Assembly: GCA_016758965.1 (NCBI GenBank)
Contig: JAEPRB010000119.1
Coordinates: 60,929-124,928, forward strand
Length of the DNA stretch: 64,000 bases
Direction of reading: 5' to 3'
From: Circinella minor
Lineage: Eukaryota > Mucoromycota > Mucoromycetes > Mucorales > Lichtheimiaceae
The notes under the pieces were generated by a model. That model saw nothing but the letters and a program-made list of their open reading frames with translations. It did no database searches and had not been told where the DNA came from. Below, piece after piece: positions 38,805 through 51,675 of the stretch; the first letter of the stretch is position 1, and each line of letters starts with the position of its first letter. The translations under genes were made by a program, and so were the position numbers.

Positions 38805-41083
38805 ATGTCGGAATTGGCTTACAATACGTCTAATACACTTATTGGTGGTGGTAATGGCATGACAAAAGATAATACGATATCAACAAATACTACAACCACA
38901 CATTCTATTAAACAACAACAAGATGATTATAATGGCAGTGATAAAGCTGTCATGCAACTTTTAAGTAAATTAGACGAGGTATTATTATAATCTGTTTTTT
39001 TTTTTTTTTTTTTCACATTTCTATTGTATTAGTTTTATATATATATATTTCTGTTATATTATATATAAATAATAAAAATGTATATTGTAATTATCATCAT
39101 GATATAAATGAATTCTTAGGGTACTCAAACGATCGCCAATTTGAGATCCATCTTAACACTTAAAACAGCTGAACTTAATGAACTCGTAGCACAACTTGAA
39201 CTTGCTAACCAAGCTATTATTAATGTCGATACAACAACAACACAAATTGAATCTATGTTAAAAGATATGGGTTTATCAGGCGAACGAGATGAATCTGTAT
39301 TGATGCATGCGGAAGCAACATTGGATTCGGCTATTAAATCCGCTAGCTGTTTATATGATACACCTTTACAAACAACAACAACAAAGAAATATCAACAACA
39401 TCAAAGAAGACCTTCTATGGCTAGTAGTGATTCACAAGAAAGACGTATGGTATGTATATAATAGGCTTGGAGAGTTTTTTTTTTTTTTATCATGGGATAA
39501 TTTTGTATATGTGTGTGTGTGTGGGGCGGATCGACGGGTTTTAAATCAGGAAAAAAAAAAAAGCAAGTTTATGTCTAGAAAAATGGAATCATTTCACTTT
39601 TTAACTTATATTAAACAATTTTAGTCTGCAAGATTTACAACACGTATTCGATATAAACCAGATACCAAACATATTCTTCGTCAATTGAATGATTTATTAC
39701 GAGATTTAGATTTGGACTCTGCAAAGTTTTTTGAAAGTATTGGAACTACAGGTAAAGAACTGAATGGGATCTAGTTCTCAGTATATATATGTATATATAG
39801 AATGATTCAATTTACACACACACACACATATATATATATATAATAGATGATGTTCAAGCTTTGCAAAAGGCCAAGGTGGATTTAGATATTGCAAAAACGA
39901 TTGCATTATCCACAAAGAGTAATATGAAACGACGAACAATTTTACTTCGAAGTGCAAGAAGACGTAATGCACCAGAAGAAGTCAAAATGGTAAAATATAA
40001 CTGAAAATCTTTCTAGTATTTACTCCTGCAGATGTTTATACACAGGGATAAAGTTCTTTTTTTTTATTATCTTCTCCTTCCCTTTCTTTAATATAGATAA
40101 ACAACGTTTAGCATTCCTCCCCTTTTTTTTTTTTTTTTTTTTTATGTTAAAAAGAAAAACTCATTTTTTTTTTTTTTTGCTTTCATTTATAGCTTGGCAA
40201 CAAGATTAGAGAAAGTGTGATTCTATGGAAACAATATTCTAGAGGTGCACCTATGTTTATTGATGGTAAAGATATTAATGAAACGCTAGATCGTGAAGAT
40301 GATTTGATTGCTCAAAATGTAAGTTTTTTTATTATTGTTTTTTTTTTTTTTTAGTATATTGAAAATAATATTAATTTTATGATACTTGGGGATTATTTAA
40401 ATAAAAAAAAAAAACAGATACCTGTGCATCCATCACGTATGTCATTTGATGGATATTCTTCCAATAAAGGATCACCTACACCTTCTTCATCTGGTACAAC
40501 ACGTCTTTCAATGAGAACGAGTACATCATCACGTAGTACGGATCGACCTTCTCATAGTCGTACATCATCACTACATGCAGGAACACCTACTACTACGAAT
40601 GATTCATCCATCATACCCATTCCATCTTCTTATCAACAACAATCACAATCACAATCAGTAATACCACCACTTCCACCCAATGCAGCATCTAATGCTGCTG
40701 CTGCTGCAAGGAAAATCCATAATCGCCATTCTGCAGCTGCACGAACACCCGTGAGAGCAAGTACAGGTGTATCGCGTGTACGCACGTCCTCCTTAACATC
40801 ACATAAGGCAATAAAAGAAAAACCAACTAGGTCTAGTATGAGTGCTATTCCTGCACCTACAACCCATTATTCATCTTCAACAACAACCTCGCCACCATCT
40901 CCTTCCATGTATGCCGTTTCTACAAATAATAATAATAATAATAATAATAGTAATAGTAATAATAATAATGATAAAAAGGTTAATTCATCATCAACATCAA
41001 CATCAAAAAATCCTCAACAACGTGGTCCTGGTTCTACTTTACGTATTAGGAGTATGCTTGCTAAAAGAAACAATAATCAATAA
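38805..41083 (+). CDS. Unrecognised protein with helical N-terminal half and Ser/Thr/Asn-rich tail
   Basis: Six exons (38805-38978, 39120-39449, 39625-39751, 39847-39989, 40193-40318, 40418-41083) with good GT-AG sites sum to 521 residues. Residues about 45-300 are predicted helical and amphipathic: LKTAELNELVAQLELANQAI, DSAKFFESIG, LQKAKVDLDIAKTIALS, KMLGNKIRESVILWKQYSRG. The C-terminal 220 residues are low complexity with repeated basic Ser/Arg patches and an Asn tract. I do not recognise the family. The combination of short coiled coils and a basic disordered tail resembles cytoskeletal adaptors, but this is only a resemblance. Confidence 0.75.
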
Positions 41084-43397
41084 TAATAATTCTTTTTACG
41101 TTGGTGATTATTATCTTTTTTAAGTATTTTATATCTTTCTTCTTCTTCTTTTTATATATTTCTTATACGCCCATTTCATCAATTCTCTTTTGAATTGTCT
41201 TTTATATCAACTTTGAAATAGGAAAACAAAAAAACAAAAAAAAAAAAAACAAAAAACTTTTATATATTTTTTTTCATGCCCTCTTTTTAAGAACTCTATC
41301 CAATTTATTATTTTTAACCTTTTTCTCCGTTTTCGTACCAGTCATATTTATATATAACTTTCCCTCTTCTCCCCTTTTTATTATTTACGACTTTTACGTA
41401 TTATATTTTTATACATGAAAAAACGAAAAAAAAAAAAAAAAAAACAATTTTATACTCACTCCCCCTCCCCCCTAAAGCTGTTTTTTATTCTTATTATTTA
41501 CCAACTCTCCCACTCAACTTATCACTATTATTGTTGCTTATTTATTACTTTTTATGAATTTCCATCATTAATATAATTTTACAAAATATGTATAACAAAA
41601 TAATTTATAATTTATTATTAACCACACATTTTTTATATCTTCCACTTTTTTTTTTTTTTTTTTTGGGTATTTTGGTATTTTGGCATTATAAAACGAAGTA
41701 GTGTTACTTACAAAATAGGAGAGAGTAACAGAATATGGGTTAACTTTTTCAGGCACAGATATTTATGCAAAAAAATCCTTTTACATAAGCCAATTAAAAG
41801 CTTCTTCTTTTCGCCCCCATTTGCCACACATGATCCAAAGTAATGATTTTATGTATAAATCGATCAACATTGCTTCCCCCCCCCCTTTTTTTTTATTTTT
41901 TTATATTATCATGCTCTTTGAAAAGTTCTTTTTTTGTTGAAACATATCAAATTACGTATAAATATATACATTTTTTGAGTGTGAGTATATAACCCCCCCC
42001 TCCCCACACTCACTCTAATTTAGAATCTCTCTCTCTCTCTCTCTCTCTCCAATTCTGTACCTTTGATATCAATCATCATTTATCACATGTATAGTATTAT
42101 TTTAAAACATATCTTTCTACGTACGTATCTTTTAAGTTTTTTTTTTTTTTTTTATGAAATTAACATTAAAAAGAAGAAAACACAAGAGCAATAAATAGAA
42201 ACAGAGATGGTATTGATAGCCTCGATTATTTAGCTTCAATACCCTGGAGACTTTGCCGAGTAAAATCTACAAATAGTTAGACTTTTAATTTTTTTTATAA
42301 AATTCTATATACTCTTGGAACCCACAAATTATTTTTTTTTCTTTTTTATTATCTTAATCCCATCTCATAATAAGCGCACTGACTCTACTTCCTGAATCAA
42401 TGGATGACGACGATGATATCTTTCCAATAATAATAAAAACAAGATATTTTACTTTCTACAATAATGAGATGGAAAACATTCTGCAAATTGTGTATTATTT
42501 CTTAACAATACGAATATATACGTATAATCAGTAACTTTACATTGGCCCATAAGAATGAAAGTCTGAAAAAAAAAAAAAAGAAACATCCACGAAAGCTTTC
42601 GAATGGAATACATTTTCCTCCACTATGCTCAGTGTATTAGGCAATATATCAAGATGTCTATTTTGGATGAATGGAGTGGAGGGGGGATTCATACATAGAC
42701 GGCATAAGAAAGCAATACATTTTGACAAAGATAAAAGACGAGATGTCATTGTGTTTCTTCAAAAGTGGGAACAAAAAAAAAAAAAGGATGATGACCCAAA
42801 GAGTTTATGGACAATTAACCTTTTCAAAAGTCACCAGAGGTGCTAACGATGGTTAAACATGATAAAGCGACTATTTTTTTTTTTATTGATCAAAAAAAAC
42901 TTGATCTTCACCACCATAAGTTTTGATGCAAACAACTGCAACAAAATATAGATCCCGGAATTTTTTTTTTCTTACGTATCTAATAAAACTCGTGACAAAA
43001 TGTAGCAACATGAAAGATATCAAAAAAAAAAAAAAAAAAGAACACCTGGTAGATCCATTATTATTTGTGAGTATTATTAATGTGTTTACTATGGGACAAT
43101 GTACTTACATTTTTGGAGCCTTGTTGACAAGAAAAAAAAAAGTTTTGAGACTAGAACAAAATAAAAAGAAGGCTTATTATCATTATGAAAAAAATAAACT
43201 GATAGATGATTCTAATCATTTTACTTGAAAACGATTATCTAGGCTACCAGGATGTCCTTGTTTTTGATTAACCAAGTAATCATTACGTTTATAAAGTTTT
43301 GAAGGTACGTATGAATTTATCATGCAAATTTTATACAGAGAGGAAACATGAATTTAGATAACAAAAACCAGATTTATTTAAATGATTTGACTCGGTT

Positions 43398-43447
<50 letters not shown>

Positions 43448-43559
43448 AATTCATAATGTTTACGTACAGGCTCTGGCAATTTTGAAGAGACTTGATGCCA
43501 AAATTAGGCAAAGTATTATAAAACACGTTTGATCGCATTGGTGAAACTCGGTACAAGAT
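41084..43559. other. Gene-free region
   Basis: No exon was recognised in about 2.5 kb. There are many T and A runs, CT-rich blocks (42027-42050), C runs (41876-41885, 41992-42000) and several TACGTA words (41394, 41953, 42117, 42520, 42972, 43303, 43462). Short frames at 42625-43228 have no support. Confidence 0.5.
43399..43447. repeat. (TA)n(GA)n compound microsatellite
   Basis: About eleven TA units run directly into about thirteen AG units just left of the Helitron relic. Confidence 0.9.
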
Positions 43560-45660
43560 AGGCAAGAGATGCAGCGGCTCATCCGTTGGATTATCAAGAT
43601 TATCGGGGGCAAGAACAGGTAAATTAATTCATATAGAAATTAACCAGCCTATTACATTACTAATTCAAACATTAGTTCAACGACAGGAACAACCGCCCAA
43701 AGGAACCGTCTTTCTTGAGAAAGACTTGACAATATATACATGCAAAGAATTGGTAATGGCCCAACCAATATTTGCAATTGCTGTGGAGAACTTTGGTTTG
43801 ACACATCAGTTACAGTTGTATCAAGGGATTCATTGATTACTAAAGCAAGAGTTCATTGTTTGTAGTAGACAGCGAGGCAACTTCGGCTTTTTTTTTTTTT
43901 TTTTTTTTTTTTTTGGCTCAACTTGCAGACGCCATATACTTGCAAAAAAAAAAGTCGACCCAACCTTTGTTTTGCAAATGGATTACAATTATCGGAAATC
44001 CCACAATGGGTTAGTCAGCTTACTAGACTTGAAGAGAAATATAGTTCAAACAATTTGACCTGTGATGGGCAGACAGGATCCGTTCGGGAGCAAAAGGCTC
44101 TATTGTTAACGTACCTGTTTCGGTAGCAAATATCATACTCTTCTTGACTCGTACGTATAACAACAACCATATTTATTAGGTGTGTTTCCAGCTAGCACGG
44201 AGGCTATGGGTACCGTCGTAATTATATTGATAAAAATGTTCGTCTACGTCAAGTATGGTCTGTTGCCAACGACTTGGCTACCTCAGAATTATACCAGGCA
44301 CTTGGAATTTCTCTAGTGGAAAATTAATTGCCGAATCATTCAAACAATAGACAACAAAATGAAGATGTTAATGAAGCAGTAACTGAACATACCACTCAAG
44401 TCGACAAGACAGAAATAGAAGCTCGTGGTATCGTGGATCCCAATACACCACTTGAAACTGATAGTAGCGGTGACGACGATGGTGCAGAAGAAGAAAAAGA
44501 CGATACAGAAGAAAATCCCGATGATAATGACGGTGTACAAGAAACGTTAAATTGATAGACCCCATTACTCACTTGCGAGCAAGTGCTCCGAATGGCTCCC
44601 GGAGAAGGGCACATGCCGCTCCCATTGTGTATTGTTGAATACCATAAAAATTCGTAAGTTCTTAACTTGCGAAGTGCTTCTTTTTATGGTTCTTTTTCAA
44701 AGAAGAAAAAGGTTCTGAATTCTCTATAAAAAAAAAACTTTAGTTTTTGTCTTAGCAGAATTCATATTAATAAATCTTTTTATAGATAAAATATTAAAAA
44801 GAAAAAACCTTTTTTTTTTTTTTTGTACGTAATTAAAGATTTTAAAGTAATTAAGAATTATGAAATAATTAAGAGTTACATAATGATTTTTTTTTTTATG
44901 GTATTAACTTTAAAGTTTTTTATTTTTTCAATGATGCTCATTATTGTTGAATACTGATAGCAAGTTCTTGGCGTTTCCGGCACTATTTGGAGGTAACCGT
45001 ATGCGTCCAGAAACTACCGATTCATGGAAAGCGACTTTCATATGTTGACATTAGCAAGTCATTCACAAGATCGTATGACAGATGTGCAGTAAGAAGAGCT
45101 GATTATTTGCTATTAATGGACAGAAAGAGAATGTTGACCCAATTGGCGAGTAATGTTCAGATATGCGTAAAGCAAAGAACTACTAGAGGATGTGCTGAGC
45201 GACCATTTACTGTGCATGATGCACTAGATGCTAATAACATATCGTCAATGATCGGCAGGAATGCAGTCTACAAGGTTTCCTGTGGTATTAGGTCATCAGG
45301 GGAATATTGGCAGCAAGAGAAAATGAAGCTTCTGTCAATGATAAGACAGTTTGCTGCTGAATCCAAATAGACCAAATTACTCAAGATATTGAGTCTGATT
45401 AATTTGTTGGTGGAGCGACATTGACGGATGAAGAAATAGAAGCTCTGACATCCGATGAAACTGATCCAAACTAATCCTGTAACATGTGCTTCATAGTTCG
45501 ACATGTAATATTGTGTAGAGCTATTGAAGACCTGGAACCCATCCCATGGACTATTCGGAAACAGGAGAGTGACTCACTGTTATCATCAGATATCGAGTTT
45601 GAACGAGAGGCTAAATGAAGGTTATAGTGCTTCAAGCCTGGGTGCCGTGCTTTTTTTTTT
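43560..45660 (+). pseudogene. Degenerate Helitron protein (N-terminal zinc-binding and Helitron_like_N regions)
   Basis: Fragments in changing frames line up in the order known for Rep/helicase proteins of Helitrons. They are IGNGPTNICNCCGELWFDTS (about 43750-43810), then PNLCFANGLQLSEIPQWVSQ (about 43960-44020), then an acidic segment (44328-44555), then FLAFPALFGGNRMRPET (about 44960-45010), ERPFTVHDALDANN and YWQQEKMKLLSMIRQF (45200-45360), then PVTCAS-FDM (about 45475-45505). Stops and frameshifts separate them, and a poly-T run of about 27 bases interrupts at 43888. The PIF1-type helicase half is absent, so this is a truncated, inactive relic. No terminal hairpin was located. Confidence 0.75.
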
Positions 45661-46501
45661 TCAGGTGAAATTTGGATTTTTTATGTGTCTACCCACATAT
45701 TTTTCTATGCGATTTTTTTATTATGGGATTTGTTCGTTTGGCATTTTTTTTTTGTATAGATTTTCATTATGTGTTTTGAATAAAAATCATTACAAATACC
45801 ACATTATTTTATAAATACTTAACAATAACTCAGTCTTTTTTTAATTATTGGTATTTCGATTTGTATGATGTGATAGAGATATATAAACTATACATAGGTA
45901 CCTCTTCACATCTGGAATAAATGTTAAAAAAAAAACATGTACGTACTGTTTTTCCTTGGGCTGACTGTTTATTCTTCTCATATCAATCGGTGACTGGACA
46001 GCATGAATATTTAATTTCATCTGAAAAAAATCGCACGAGTTGTATACGTAGTCTATAAATATTTTTTTTTCATTTCCCTTCTTAAAGGATCCAGTATAAA
46101 CGATAATAAATAAGAAAAAGCAATAACAGAAAAATCATGTTTCAATATTTTAATTGTCATCAATATTAGAAGGCATAACTATAATTATAAATTAATCTAT
46201 TATAGCAGAAAATATATATACTGTATGTATATTTAAATTCATAGTAACAACACATTTACTATATAAATGAATAATAACAGTAATATAATTACATAAGCAA
46301 GGGTTTTATTATGATATTATTTTGATTGATTGAATAAACTACTCATATTGGATGTAGTATACATATGTATGTGAATGGATAAAGAAGATATTAATAAACT
46401 ATAGCTAAAAAAAAAAGGAAAATAAAAATACAAGATATAAAAAAAAAAAACACTACATCCACATTTTTTATACAGTTAAAAATGATTTCTTATTATTATT
46501 A
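45661..46501. other. Intergenic, downstream of histone gene
   Basis: AT-rich and without exons. It includes the 3' flank of the H2A gene on the minus strand. TACGTA occurs near 45943 and 46045. Confidence 0.5.
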
Positions 46502-46876
46502 TTATCGTTGTTCACTACTTGAAGAAAGTAATATTGGATGAATATAAGGAATAACACCTCCTTCAGCAATAATAACATTAGATAATAGCTTATCCAATTC
46601 AGGATCTTGACGAACAGCTAATTGTAAATGTCTTGGAGTAACTGTTTTTCGATTGTTTGCATGAGCAGCATTACCCGCCATTTCAAGAAGATCCGCTGTA
46701 ATATATTCAAGAACCGAAGTTAAATAAATTGCAGCATTGGTATTAAAACGATGCGAATATCGTCCTTGACGAAGATAACGATGAATACGAGTAACAGGAA
46801 ATTCAAGACCTGCTTTCGTAGAAAGTGTTTTTATTTTAGGAGAAGAAGGTGGTCTTTTACCACCATAAGAAGACAT
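46502..46876 (-). CDS. Divergent histone H2A
   Basis: A single uninterrupted exon encodes 124 residues with the full H2A fold: AGLEFPVTRIHRYLRQGRYS (residues 22-41), YLTSVLEYITADLLEMAGNA (51-70), TPRHLQLAVRQDPELDKLL (80-98) and GGVIPYIHPILL (106-117). It forms dimers with H2B in nucleosomes. Unlike ordinary H2A, the N-tail lacks the usual Gly/Lys-rich repeat, the C-tail is SSSSEQR without the SQ(E/D) phosphosite, and the acidic-patch Glu-Glu of DEEL is DPEL (Pro92). It shows some H2A.Z-like words (VTPRHLQLA, GGVIP.IH, ELD) but has the canonical loop-1 length. I read it as a variant rather than the bulk H2A. No H2B gene is nearby. Confidence 0.9.
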   Translation of the reverse strand: MSSYGGKRPPSSPKIKTLSTKAGLEFPVTRIHRYLRQGRYSHRFNTNAAIYLTSVLEYITADLLEMAGNAAHANNRKTVTPRHLQLAVRQDPELDKLLSNVIIAEGGVIPYIHPILLSSSSEQR

Positions 46877-47711
46877 TATTATTTGAAAAAGAAAATAAAC
46901 CACAACCCCAATGTAAGAAAAGAAAGAAGAAGAAAAAAAAAATGATCAATTCAATCAAATGAAAAAAAAAAAAAGTTTATGCAACTTTAATACTTTCAAC
47001 CCATCTTTACCAATTTTTTTTGGTGGCTTGATAGGATTTATCACAAGACCACTACTTTTTTTTTCAATTTCATCAATGTAGTATATATTGTTGTAGAATG
47101 CTAAAAAGAAAATCAATCAGTTTTATATATGTACGTACCTATTTTTAATTATAACACACTATTATTATATATTATATCATTATCAAAGTTATTAAAAAAG
47201 ATTACATAGATACGTAATAAATATTCAAAGTTTGTGTTGTAGATTGATATTGTATTAAATCAACTATTTTTTGTATAACTGATAAGAGAGATTTTCGATT
47301 CGGACTAAACATCCAACTACAACTAAACCGGAAATGAGCTACTCTGTGATTTCTATCATTACCTACAGTCATAAAGACTCAAAACATCTGTCTCATCATT
47401 AAATCAAAAAAAAATGATGCATTATTCTGAAAATAAACAAAAAAAAAACACCATGGGTGTATATGTAGAAGTATGATACTGAGTATAATACCATAATAAG
47501 AGAATAAATGTCAAATACTTATAAATATATACTCTGTGTACCCTCAAGTAGCCATTTATACTCGGAGACAGAAAAAAAAAAAAAAGCTTATTCGCGAACT
47601 GAAAAAAAAAAAAAGGCACGCGTTTGAATTTTTTTTGTCTTTTCGCGTTTTTTTTTTACCTTTCTTTTTCATACACTTAATTCTTCTAATAATATAAATA
47701 TATTTCTAAAA
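46877..47711. other. Divergent promoter region, H2A (-) and RFC3 (+)
   Basis: No exon was seen. The DNA just upstream of RFC3 is T-rich and contains ACGCGT (47619-47624) followed by TTCGCG near 47641. ACGCGT is the MluI cell-cycle box sequence recognised by MBF in ascomycete yeasts, a plausible but unproven element for a replication gene. Confidence 0.4.
47619..47624. promoter_or_regulatory. MCB-like ACGCGT box ahead of RFC3
   Basis: ACGCGT is rare in AT-rich DNA and lies about 90 bp upstream of the RFC3 start codon. In yeasts this palindrome binds MBF (Mbp1/Swi6) and drives G1/S expression of replication genes. A similar ACGCGT word lies near 49930, ahead of the RING gene. Function here is inferred only. 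Confidence 0.4.
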
Positions 47712-49512
47712 ATGAGTTTGTGGGCTGACAAATATAGACCAACAACATTGGATCAATTAACATATCATAAAGGTTTAACTCGACAATTGAAGCAAATGGT
47801 ATATAAAATTAAAAATATGACAACTTTTATTATTATTATTTTTTTTTTTCAAATTGAAAAGTAATAATCTTTTATAAAATTAGGCTGCTTCTGAAAATAT
47901 TCCTCACATGTTATTTTATGGTCCTTCAGGAGCAGGTAAAAAAACACGTATTACAGCTATTCTTCGTGAAATATTCGGTCCTGGTGTTGAAAAGGTATCT
48001 ATTATGACAATGTTACCCCACTATATATATATAGGGAAACTTAAATTTTCTTTTAAATTTTAGCTTAAAGTGGACGAACGACAATTTGCAACAACAAGTC
48101 GTAAAAAAATGGTTTTTACCATTGTTTCAAGTAATTATCATTTAGAATTAAATCCAAGGTAAAACTTTAAAAAAAAGAGAAATGTATGTCCAATAATAAT
48201 AATTTATACTTATATATTTTTTTTAAGTGATTTGGGAATGTATGATCGAGTTATTGTTCAAGATGTAATTAAAGGTGTAGCCCAATCAAAACAACTTGAT
48301 GCCAACGCAAAACATCAATTTAAAGGTAATATGAAAAAAAAAAAAAGTATGAAAGTTTTCTTTAATTAAATAGGCTGAAATTTTAAATTATATTATATAG
48401 TGGTAATTATTGATCAAGCAGATGAATTAACACGTGAAGCACAAGCAGCACTTCGTCGAACTATGGAAAAACATACTTCTACTATGCGACTTATTTTATG
48501 TTGTAATAGTCTTAGTAAAATTATTGCACCTGTTCGATCTCGTTGTTTACTTATTCGTGTAGCACGACCATCGGAACGTGAGGTATATATATATAAAAGA
48601 AGAAGTAAAAAAAAGAAAGAAAAAAAAGATATATTAAATTTATATTAAATAGGTTTCTACAGCATTACAGACTATTGCACAACTTGAAAAGTTTATATTA
48701 CCAACTCAACTTGCACAAAATATTGCAAAACATACTCAATGTAATTTAAGAGCATCCCTCTTGGCATTGGAAAGTACAGCTGTTCGAAGGTAATAATAAA
48801 AAATAATTTTATTTTAAGAAAACTTTCTAAAAAACTCTTTTTTATATATAGAACAAATTTGGAAGAAGTACAAAAACCCGATAGAGTAGATTGGGAACTT
48901 GTTATAAGTAAAATTGCTAGAATGATTCTAGATGAACAAACACCTGCAAAGTAAGTGAGAGAGAGGGGTTTTTATTATTATTATTATTATTATTATATGT
49001 TAATTATTTATTTTATATATAGATTATTAGATATTCGTAAAGAACTTTATAGTCTTATAACACATTGTATTCAACCTAGTTTAGTTATGAAGGTAAAAAA
49101 AAATAAACAAATAAATAACAAAAGAAGAAAGCGGATTAAATTAATATGAATATTCTTATTAGAATATATCATTTGAATTGGCTAAATCTATGGATGACAA
49201 AATGAGACGCATAATTTTTGAAAAAGCAGCTTTTCATGTAAGTTATATAACAAAAATGAGTGAAAGGGAAGTGGATAATACTATTTATTAATATGAAAAA
49301 TCGGGATGGGGGGGTTGGAATTGATTCTTTTTTTTTTTTTTTAGGAACATCGAATGCGTAAAGGACAAAAACATATATTTCATCTTGAAGCATTTGTTGC
49401 TAGTATAATGCATGAATATAAAATGTATGTTAATAATAATAATAATAATAATTTATTTAAATGACTAATAACTTTTATATATTATAGGCATATTACCAGT
49501 CAAAAAAAGTAA
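47712..49512 (+). CDS. RFC3: Replication factor C small subunit (human RFC3 / yeast Rfc5 type)
   Basis: Eleven exons (47712-47798, 47884-47994, 48064-48158, 48228-48325, 48401-48582, 48653-48789, 48852-48950, 49023-49092, 49163-49237, 49345-49424, 49488-49512) give 352 residues. It is an AAA+ subunit of the clamp loader that places PCNA on DNA. The start is MSLWADKYRPTTLDQL; Walker A is GPSGAGKKT (residues 42-50), the double-Lys form typical of this subunit; the Walker B region reads VVIIDQADELTREAQAALRR; LILCCNSLSKII is sensor 1 and VRSRC the Arg-finger SRC motif. A C-terminal collar domain follows. The last exon is only 25 bases. Confidence 0.94.
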
Positions 49513-50014
49513 AATCCTCTTGTATATCAATCAACCAAGGTTAGATTATAGTTTTTATATATCAAAAAAAAAAAATGAAAATTATTATTAATTTCATTTT
49601 TAAATAGGAACCCTTCGCATCAATTGAACGAGAATCTGGTTTTTTTTTTTCCATCCTCTTTTCAATTATACATATCTCTATTATATATAAGATAAAACAC
49701 CCTTTTTTTTTTTTTTTTTTTTATCTTATCAACTAGTATTATTCTTTAATCATTAACAAAAAAACAAAACAATTATGAATTAAATATTTTAAATTCTGTG
49801 ATAATGCTACTTGCCTATTAAGGTAAATCCGCAGCTTTATTAGAACAATAAACGAACTTACTGCTGCGTTATTTTAAATAATAATACAAAAAACGCGTAG
49901 TCTTAAAAAAAAAAAAAGACAAAAAGGAACGCGTCTTTTTTTTTTTTATTTGACCATTTATTTTTACTTTCATACGTATCCTATTATTGAGAAGAAAAAA
50001 AAAAGAGGGCAACA
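49513..50014. other. Intergenic spacer
   Basis: This spacer between two co-directional genes carries the RFC3 3' flank and the RING gene promoter, with an ACGCGT word near 49930 and another CGCG-containing word near 49895. No exon. Confidence 0.5.
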
Positions 50015-50627
50015 ATGTCTAATGAATTGAATAATACTGCGGATGCACTTGAACAAATGCGTTCTAATCTTGAAGAACTACGACACATTCGACAAGAGAT
50101 CCGAGACCATAACAATCAAGTGACCCAACGACTTGAACAATTACAACGTCAACAAGAACAACAATCATTGGATAATAATAGACCCATCATTCAAAGTGAT
50201 AAATCTTTTAATAGTTCACAATCACGATCATCGTCAACGTCTAATGAATCTATACGTCAAAACAGAAACACGCATTCATCCTCTTCTATGGCTATTTCTT
50301 CTTCTTCTTCTTCTTCTTCTTCACATTCATCCAATCCTTTTACTCTTGATCAAACACGTCGAATTCGAGACTGTAAGTCCCCCCCTTTTTTTTTTTTTTT
50401 TTTGGAGTCTTGTTTATTTTAAAAAAAATTGTCAAAACTCTATAATGTTTTTTATTTTTAGATTCTAGATAAACTGACAACATAATTTTTGTCTCTCTCT
50501 CTCTATATATAATAATAATAATTAGCCTTTAGTTGTACTATTTGTGTCGATTATTTTGATTCACCTTATACACTTCAATGTGGTAAGTTGTGATATATAT
50601 ATAAATCAGGTGAATCTATTTAATTAA

Positions 50628-50658
<31 letters not shown>

Positions 50659-51039
50659 GACATACATTTTGTAAAGATTGTATTACAACTTGGTTTGAAC
50701 GTCAAAAAACATGTCCTCAATGTCGTCGTGATATTGCTGTAAGACCTGTACCTGCATATACTGTTGAACTACAAGGTAAATATATATATATATATGGATC
50801 AAGTGGGGAATTAACAAATTTATTAAAAATATAATAGTGAGTACGATTCGATCATTACTTCCACCTATTGCCTCACAATCATCTATTGAAGAACCATCCA
50901 CAGAAGAAAGAGAAAGGGCAGTACAAGAATTTGAACGATTTTTAGATCGTATGTTTACTGTTAGAACGAGTCACACACATATTCGTGATGAAGAAGATCA
51001 AGTGTAAATAGGACCATTTTTCATTTTATAGTTGTCATT

Positions 51040-51070
<31 letters not shown>

Positions 51071-51630
51071 GCTAACATGGATGTATATGTATTTATTTTA
51101 GAAATAGATGTCCTTCTTGTGCATGGGAACTTGATGAAGATGGAAATTGTATCAATTGTGGATTAGAATTTCGACAAGCTGCAAGATCAGATACTGATAG
51201 TTCTGCATCATCATCATCATCATCTTCAGATGATGATGATGGTGAAGAAGAAGATGATCGATTAGGTGGTTTTATTGTTTCCGATGTTGAAGTAACCAGT
51301 GATGATGATATGGATGATAGTGATGAGGATAATACAAGTGATAGCGACATGAGTCTTATTATTTCGGGCCCGTAAGTGAGAGTAAAAGAAAAAAATAATA
51401 ATTTTCTTGTACATATTACATTATAAAATATATATTGGGGATTTTGGGAACTTTGGAAAAAAAAAAAAAAAAACCCACCCATTTTTATATTTTTTGATTT
51501 TGTGGTTGAGTAATTGTTTTATTATTTTTTATTATTTATATATATTCAGTTCTAGTCCTGTTACTCGAATGGTTGAGAGCAGTGATGAAAGTATGCTTAT
51601 TGCTTCAAGTGATGATTCTGATAATGATTC

Positions 51631-51675
<45 letters not shown>

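Noticed and set aside
42625..43228. Overlapping short plus-strand frames
   Set aside because: Rich in Lys/Phe from A and T runs, overlapping each other in different frames, without conserved motifs.
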